This document shows, piece by piece, positions 33,090 to 37,535 of a DNA stretch of 37,535 nucleotides; positions within the stretch are counted from its first letter, which is position 1; each line of letters begins with the position of its first letter. A program made the translations under genes and the position numbers. The notes below the pieces were generated by a model, which ran no database searches, was not told the DNA's origin, and saw nothing but the letters and a program-made list of their open reading frames with translations. The stretch is from positions 1-37,535 of the forward strand of contig JAAFJC010000031.1 of assembly GCA_013297925.1 (NCBI GenBank), written 5' to 3'. The DNA comes from Comamonadaceae bacterium. GTDB taxonomy: Bacteria > Pseudomonadota > Gammaproteobacteria > Burkholderiales > Burkholderiaceae_C.

Positions 33090-34937
33090 ATGTCTTGGGC
33101 TGGAAAAATCCTTCGCGTTAACCTCACCGCCGGCACTGTCACATCAGAGCCACTCAACAGCAACTGGGCCCGCGCCTATATTGGCTCGCGCGGCCTTGCT
33201 GCCAAATACCTCACCACCGAGGTGAACCCAAAAGTCGATCCACTGTCGCCCGACAACAAAATCTATTTCACCACCGGCCCTTTAACGGGCACGATGGCCT
33301 CCACCGGCGGGCGCTACACCGTCTCTACCAAGAGCCCACTCACTGGCGCGATTGCTTGCTCCAACTCCGGCGGCTACTGGGGCGCAGAGCTCAAGATGGC
33401 GGGCTGGGATATGGTGGCCATCGAAGGCAAATCTGCCAAGCCAGTCTTCCTCTATATCAACGACGACACCGCCGAGCTGCGCGATGCGGGCCATCTCTGG
33501 GGCAAGAGCGTGTTTGAAACCGAAGCCACGCTCAAGAAAGGCTTGCAAGATCCGCTCACCCGTGTTTGCAGCATCGGCAAAGCAGGAGAAAACGGCGTGC
33601 TCTTCGCCGCCGTGGTGAATGATCTGCATCGCGCTGCTGGCCGCTCCGGCGTGGGCACGGTGATGGGCAGCAAGAATCTCAAAGCAATTGCCGTGCGTGG
33701 CACCAAGGGCGTGGGCAATATCCGCGATCCGAAGGAGTTCATGAAAGTCACTTTCGAGAAGAAGAAAATCTTGGCCGAAAACGCCGTTACCGGCCAAGGC
33801 TTGCCCACCTATGGCACGCAAGTGCTGATGAACGTGATCAACGAAGTGGGCGCGCTGCCCACCCGCAATCACCGCAACAATCAATTCGAAGGTGCGAAAG
33901 ATATTTCTGCCGAGGCCATGGCCACGCCACGCCCCACCGATGGCAAAAAACCTTTGGTGACCAACCAAGCCTGCTTCGGCTGCACGATAGCCTGCGGCCG
34001 CATCCAGACGATTGACAAAGACCACTTCACCGTCCAAAACAAGCCGCAATACTGGGGCGCTTCTGGCGGCCTGGAATACGAAGCTGCTTGGGCGCTGGGC
34101 GCGGCCAATGGCGTGAAAGATCTGGATGCGCTGCAATATGCCAACGTACTTTGCAACGAAGAAGGCATTGATCCGATCAGCTTTGGCACCACGGTGGGCG
34201 CTGTGATGGAGCTTTATGAAATGGGCGTGCTCACCAAAGAGCAGATCGGTATTGAAGCCAAGTTCGGCTCAGCGCAGGCATTGGCTTTCTTCGCGGAAGA
34301 GACGGTGAATGGCCGAGGCTTCGGCAAAGAAATCGGCCAAGGCTCCAAGCGCCTCTGCGCCAAATACGGCCACCCTGATCTCTCCATGAGCAGCAAAGGC
34401 CAAGAATTCCCCGCCTACGACGGGCGCGGCATCCAAGGCATCGGCTTGGCTTATGCCACCAGTAATCGCGGCGGCTGCCATCTGCGCGGCTACACCATCG
34501 CATCTGAAGTGCTCGGCATCCCGGTGAAGACCGATCCGCTGGAGCACGAAGGCAAGCCAGAATTGGTCAAAGCCTTCCAAGATGCCACAGCCGCTTTCGA
34601 TTCCTCTGGCCTCTGCGTCTTCACCACCTTCGCTTGGGGCCTGGCCGATCTCGCGCCACAAATGCAAGCCGCCTGCGACACCGGCTATACCACCGAAGAG
34701 CTAGAGAAAATCGGCGAGCGCATCTGGAACATGGAGCGCGAATTCAACAACGCCGCCGGCTTCACGCATAAAGACGACACGCTGCCCAAGCGCCTGTTGA
34801 CCGAAGCCGCCACCAGCGGCCCCACCAAAGGCAAAGTGAGCGAACTGGCCAAGATGCTGCCCAAATACTACGAGGTACGCGGCTGGGATCCAGAAGGCCG
34901 GCCTACGGCGAAGACGAAAGAGCGGCTGGGCTTGTGA
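33090..34937 (+). CDS. aorB: Tungsten-dependent aldehyde ferredoxin oxidoreductase large subunit (AorB-like)
   Basis: The 615-residue protein belongs to the AOR family. The N-terminal W-pterin-binding domain shows TTGPLTGTMASTGGRYTVST and KSPLTGAIACSNSGGYWGAE. The single [4Fe-4S] cluster is bound by Cys295, Cys298 and Cys302 (ACFGCTIAC) and a distant Cys at 509 (SSGLCVF), the family spacing. A catalytic domain part, NRGGCHLRGYTI, lies near the end of domain 2. It oxidises aldehydes to acids, and bacterial homologues with an AorA/AorC pair use NAD. AAGGAG precedes the ATG. It is followed by a long inverted repeat before the FAD gene. Confidence 0.95.
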   Translation: MSWAGKILRVNLTAGTVTSEPLNSNWARAYIGSRGLAAKYLTTEVNPKVDPLSPDNKIYFTTGPLTGTMASTGGRYTVSTKSPLTGAIACSNSGGYWGAELKMAGWDMVAIEGKSAKPVFLYINDDTAELRDAGHLWGKSVFETEATLKKGLQDPLTRVCSIGKAGENGVLFAAVVNDLHRAAGRSGVGTVMGSKNLKAIAVRGTKGVGNIRDPKEFMKVTFEKKKILAENAVTGQGLPTYGTQVLMNVINEVGALPTRNHRNNQFEGAKDISAEAMATPRPTDGKKPLVTNQACFGCTIACGRIQTIDKDHFTVQNKPQYWGASGGLEYEAAWALGAANGVKDLDALQYANVLCNEEGIDPISFGTTVGAVMELYEMGVLTKEQIGIEAKFGSAQALAFFAEETVNGRGFGKEIGQGSKRLCAKYGHPDLSMSSKGQEFPAYDGRGIQGIGLAYATSNRGGCHLRGYTIASEVLGIPVKTDPLEHEGKPELVKAFQDATAAFDSSGLCVFTTFAWGLADLAPQMQAACDTGYTTEELEKIGERIWNMEREFNNAAGFTHKDDTLPKRLLTEAATSGPTKGKVSELAKMLPKYYEVRGWDPEGRPTAKTKERLGL

Positions 34938-34991
34938 TCATTTGCTGTCTAGTTAGCTGTGTTGGCTAGCTAGGTAGTGAATACCGAACAG

Positions 34992-35091
34992 CCGGACGCA
35001 GAAGACGCAAAGGTTACGCAGAGAACGCAGAAAATACCTTTTCGGTTTTCTTTTGCGTCTTCTGCGTAACCTTTGCGTTCTCTGCGTCCGG
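34992..35091. repeat. About 100-bp imperfect inverted repeat between the AOR and FAD genes
   Basis: Two arms of about 43 bp, built of runs such as GACGCAGAAGACGCAAAGG, pair with few mismatches around a short loop (about 35035-35050). The transcript would fold into one long hairpin inside the aor operon. A related repeat with similar GCAGA/GACGC words lies at 36455-36557. No T-run follows, so it is not a normal terminator. Similar words occur as dispersed palindromic repeats in various bacterial genomes, so a mobile palindrome is likely. Confidence 0.85.
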
Positions 35092-35125
35092 TATTTGTAT
35101 TTGTATCCCCCTAAGAGAGCAAAAA

Positions 35126-36433
35126 ATGCATCACATAGTTATAGGCGCAGGCCCGGCAGGCGTGATTGCTGCTGAGACGCTTCGCAAAGCCCAGTCCGCC
35201 GCGCAGATCACCTTGATTGGCGATGAAAAAGAAGCGCCGTATTCGCGCATGGCCATCCCTTACTTGCTCGTCGGCAACATCGCCGAGCAGGGCACGCATC
35301 TGCGCAAAAGCGCCACGCATTACGAAGATTTAAAGATAAATCGGCTAATCGCCGGCGTGAAATCTGTGCAGAGCGCTACTAAAAAGATAGTTCTCACCGA
35401 CGGCAAAGAATTGCAATACGACAAGCTCTTGATCGCCACCGGCTCCACACCCGCCCGCCCGCCGATTGCTGGCATTGATCTCCCCGGGATCTATAGCTGC
35501 TGGACGCTGCAAGACGCCCGCCACATTATCGATAAAGTCAAACCCGGCTCACGCGTGCTGCAAATGGGCGCAGGTTTCATCGGCTGCATCATCATGGAAG
35601 CATTGGCCAACAGGATTGGCACGAAATCTGGCGGCAAACTCAGCGTGGTGGAAATGGGCGACCGCATGGTGCCTCGCATGATGGGCCCGGCTGCTGGCGG
35701 CATGATCAAGCGCTGGTGCGAAAGCCAAGGCGTGGCCGTGCACACAGGCGCTCGCGTGGAGAGCATTGCTCAGAGCGGAGCCGCATTGACAGCCACGCTC
35801 TCCAATGGCACCAAAATCGAAGCCGATGTCATCATCAGCGCCACCGGTGTGAAGCCCACAGTTAGCTTCCTCAAAGACTCAGGCATCGATTGCAAAACCG
35901 GCGTGCTTGCCAATGATCGCATGCAAACCAATATGCCCGATGTGTATGCCGCAGGCGATTGCGCCGAAGCTTTTGACCACATGACAGGCAGCCACATGGT
36001 CAGCGCCATCCAGCCCAACGCCGCAGACCAAGCCCGCATCGCCGCGCTCAACATGGCCGGGCAGGGTGGCTCGCTGCGCCAAGTCACGCAGATCAACGTG
36101 CTCGACACCCTCGGGCTGATTTCCACCAGCTTCGGCCTCTGGCAAGGCGTGGCCGCAGACAAAGGCGGTGAGCAAATCGAGCTGAAAGACGATGCCGCCT
36201 ACAAGCTCCTCTCCATGCAATTCCAAGGCGACGTCATGGTCGGCTGCAATTCCATCGGCTGGACAGATCACGTCGGCGCTCTGCGCGGCTTGGTCGAAGG
36301 CAAAGTGCACCTCGGCGATTGGAAAGCCAAACTACAAAAAGACCCCACCCAACTCATGGCCGCCTACATTGCTACGGCACAGGGGCAGAACAACTGGAGT
36401 GGCGCTGCGGATATGGCTCGTCGGGGGCGCTAG
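35126..36433 (+). CDS. aorC: FAD/NAD-dependent oxidoreductase subunit (AorC-like)
   Basis: The 435-residue protein is a pyridine-nucleotide-disulfide-type reductase with two Rossmann folds: FAD motif VIGAGPAGVIAAETLRKAQ (about 5-22), NAD motif QMGAGFIGCIIMEAL (about 148-162) and the second FAD motif VYAAGDCAEAF (about 273-283). No redox CxxxxC disulfide is seen, so it is a flavin carrier like NADH:rubredoxin or AorC-type proteins. In bacterial AOR complexes this subunit links the Fe-S chain to NAD. It is separated from aorB by a long inverted repeat and from the MoaD-like gene by a second one. Confidence 0.88.
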   Translation: MHHIVIGAGPAGVIAAETLRKAQSAAQITLIGDEKEAPYSRMAIPYLLVGNIAEQGTHLRKSATHYEDLKINRLIAGVKSVQSATKKIVLTDGKELQYDKLLIATGSTPARPPIAGIDLPGIYSCWTLQDARHIIDKVKPGSRVLQMGAGFIGCIIMEALANRIGTKSGGKLSVVEMGDRMVPRMMGPAAGGMIKRWCESQGVAVHTGARVESIAQSGAALTATLSNGTKIEADVIISATGVKPTVSFLKDSGIDCKTGVLANDRMQTNMPDVYAAGDCAEAFDHMTGSHMVSAIQPNAADQARIAALNMAGQGGSLRQVTQINVLDTLGLISTSFGLWQGVAADKGGEQIELKDDAAYKLLSMQFQGDVMVGCNSIGWTDHVGALRGLVEGKVHLGDWKAKLQKDPTQLMAAYIATAQGQNNWSGAADMARRGR

Positions 36434-36454
36434 AAAAATACAAAAACATTTTTC

Positions 36455-36557
36455 GAACGCAGAGGACGCGAAAACTTCGCAGAGGTCGCAGAAAAGAAAT
36501 ACAAAATTTGGCTGTTTTTTCTGCGTCTTCTGCGTAACCTTCGCGTCCTCTGCGTTC
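36455..36557. repeat. About 100-bp imperfect inverted repeat between the FAD and MoaD-like genes
   Basis: Arms at about 36455-36494 and 36518-36557 begin and end with GAACGCAGAGGACGCGAA and its complement, with about five mismatches inside. It shares its word composition with the repeat at 34992-35091 but differs in the arm ends, so the two are cousins rather than copies. It would form a strong hairpin in the operon transcript. Confidence 0.85.
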
Positions 36558-36586
36558 AAAATGGTATTTCCCGGCTTTCGAATCAC

Positions 36587-36841
36587 ATGAAAATCACCCT
36601 CAAACTCTTCGCCTCCCTCACCGACTATTTGCCCGCAGACGCCCGCCGCAGCAACATCGTCGAGCTCGACGTGAACGAAGGCGCAAGCATCCTACAAATC
36701 ATCGAGCCCTTCGGCCTCCCCATGAAGCTCGTCCATCTCGTCCTAGTCAACGGCCACTACATCAACCCAGAAGATCGCGCTACGCGCACTCTGGCAGAAG
36801 GCGACGTACTAGCCATCTGGCCACCGATTGCGGGTGGATAG
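36587..36841 (+). CDS. MoaD/ThiS-like sulfur carrier (AorD-like)
   Basis: The 84-residue protein has the ubiquitin-like MoaD/ThiS fold pattern and ends in the essential Gly-Gly (LAIWPPIAGG), where sulfur is loaded as a thiocarboxylate. Key stretches are MKITLKLFASLTDYLPADAR and VHLVLVNGHYINPEDR. Sulfur carriers next to W-dependent AOR genes are thought to supply the dithiolene sulfur of tungsto-pterin or a related cofactor. It belongs to the aor operon, behind a long inverted repeat. Confidence 0.9.
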   Translation: MKITLKLFASLTDYLPADARRSNIVELDVNEGASILQIIEPFGLPMKLVHLVLVNGHYINPEDRATRTLAEGDVLAIWPPIAGG

Positions 36842-36985
36842 CCGGGACACTAGACCGTTCGCGCTGAGACCGGCGAAGCCTTCTCTCACCATAATGTAAG
36901 AATGTCTCCCCATCAAACTACTGACTAGACAGCACGCCGCGTAATATCCATAACGGCGATCTGCCATTTTTCCTCTTAAAACTCT

Positions 36986-37285
36986 ATGCAAAGCCATTAC
37001 GCCGCCCAATTCGACCGTGAAATGGGCTGCACAGAAACCGAATGGCTAGGCTGGCTCCCCGAAGCCATGGGAAACGTCCCTTGGCAACAAAAATCCAACA
37101 GCGCTCATGCCCAGCTAGGCACAGGCAACCTAGATATCTCATGGCAAATCGGCGAGCCTCGTCGCATCGCCCTATTCAAAATCCCCCGTTTACTGGTGCA
37201 ATTTCGCTTCGAAGGGCTGAATGACGAACAGCGCTACGCGTTCATGAAACGCTTCGATCTCTATATGCAGCGTGGCGGTGGCTAG
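36986..37285 (+). CDS. Hypothetical protein downstream of the aor cluster
   Basis: The 99-residue protein is not one I recognise. The C-terminal half contains IALFKIPRLLVQFRFEGLND followed by RYAFMKRFDLYMQRGGG. It is basic at the end, with Trp-rich N-terminus (TEWLGWLPEAMGNVPWQQ). There is no membrane segment. It stands 144 bp behind the MoaD-like gene on the same strand; that gap holds no recognisable gene. A role in AOR maturation is possible from position alone. Confidence 0.65.
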   Translation: MQSHYAAQFDREMGCTETEWLGWLPEAMGNVPWQQKSNSAHAQLGTGNLDISWQIGEPRRIALFKIPRLLVQFRFEGLNDEQRYAFMKRFDLYMQRGGG

Positions 37286-37302
37286 TCGGTCAAAATATTC
37301 AC

Positions 37303-37331
37303 TTGACGGAATATTCTCTCTGGGCTATATT
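37303..37331 (+). promoter_or_regulatory. Promoter of the toxin gene
   Basis: TTGACG (37303-37308) and TATATT (37326-37331) are separated by exactly 17 bp. The -10 box ends only 5 bp before the ATG at 37337, so the expected start of transcription is at or next to the start codon. An overlapping GAATATTC palindrome (37309-37316) could be an operator for an antitoxin. Confidence 0.75.
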
Positions 37332-37336
37332 CAGAC

Positions 37337-37535
37337 ATGACTTGGGAAGTTGAATACACCGATGAGTTTGAGGCATGGTGGGAGGCGCTGACTGAAGCTG
37401 AGCAAGGCTCGCTTGCAGCCTCGGTAGGCTTGTTGGAAGCTCGTGGCCCCAATCTCGGGCATCCGCACAGCAGCGGCATCAATGGCTCGCGCCATGGCCA
37501 CATGCGAGAGTTGCGCACCCAACACGCCGGGCGGC
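37337..37535 (+). CDS. RelE/HigB-family toxin, truncated by the window end
   Basis: The first 66 residues are present: MTWEVEYTDEFEAWWEALTE, then SLAASVGLLEARGPNLGHP and GHMRELRTQHAG. This is the N-terminal part of the HigB/Gp49 type of ribosome-dependent or free mRNA endonuclease toxins, with the conserved SRHGHMRELR region. The reading frame runs off the window, so the rest and a downstream higA-type antitoxin gene are out of sight. The promoter is immediately adjacent and no Shine-Dalgarno sequence fits before the ATG. Confidence 0.85.
   Translation, partial: MTWEVEYTDEFEAWWEALTEAEQGSLAASVGLLEARGPNLGHPHSSGINGSRHGHMRELRTQHAGR

Noticed and set aside
34992-35091. Rho-independent terminator between the aor genes
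   Set aside because: The arms are far too long for a terminator and no T-run follows on either strand.

Overview
The window looks like a betaproteobacterial chromosome (Burkholderiales-like by gene families; the genus cannot be fixed from the sequence) carrying a tRNA-borne integrative element of about 24.7 kb. A 45-bp direct repeat occurs at 1579-1623 and 26256-26300. The right copy is the 3' part of a complete tRNA-Asn(GUU) gene on the minus strand (26256-26331). The left copy is an orphan fragment of the same tRNA. A tyrosine recombinase gene (25127-26125) lies next to the intact tRNA, and each end carries a pair of 11-bp tandem repeats that look like integrase arm sites. The uninterrupted chromosome would therefore run: Crp/Fnr and LuxR regulators (2-1388), tRNA-Asn, thiamine-regulated TonB receptor.

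Element layout, left to right. (1) A Gabija-like pair: an OLD-family ATPase/TOPRIM nuclease and a UvrD-like helicase, coupled by a TGATG overlap (2389-6320). (2) A plasmid-like, AT-richer backbone (about 6.7-14 kb): an unknown protein, a small HTH protein, a RepA-type replication initiator, an iteron/DnaA-box origin, a 1.65-kb non-coding region unusually dense in hairpins, two small unknown genes, a GRDP-like membrane protein with a Cys/Gly tail, an XRE regulator with a palindromic operator, and three tiny ORFs. (3) A DNA-damage block: an exported SNase-like nuclease, umuDC with a perfect LexA box, and a divergent SRAP (YedK/HMCES) gene. (4) A translationally coupled three-gene operon (17637-25049): UvrD helicase with an AddB/RecB-like Fe-S nuclease, a type III-like adenine methyltransferase (Mod) and a type III-like Res helicase-nuclease. 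(5) The integrase. I read the whole as an integrated, possibly still replication-competent plasmid carrying two anti-phage modules.

Right of the element lies host metabolism. A TonB-dependent receptor is preceded by a TPP (THI-box) riboswitch, so it probably imports thiamine or a related compound rather than a siderophore. Then come a GNAT acetyltransferase, a tungstate ABC transporter (tupBCA), a convergent SDR, and a tungsten aldehyde oxidoreductase cluster: polyferredoxin, AOR large subunit, FAD oxidoreductase and a MoaD/ThiS-like protein. The transporter would supply tungsten and the MoaD-like protein could contribute to the pterin cofactor. Two roughly 100-bp inverted repeats flank the FAD gene inside this operon. 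The window ends in a truncated RelE/HigB-type toxin gene whose promoter is so close to the ATG that the mRNA is probably leaderless.

The items most worth following up are the hairpin-dense non-coding region beside the iteron origin (a candidate large structured RNA or ssDNA element), the three-gene nuclease-Mod-Res operon, and the integrated iteron replicon itself.
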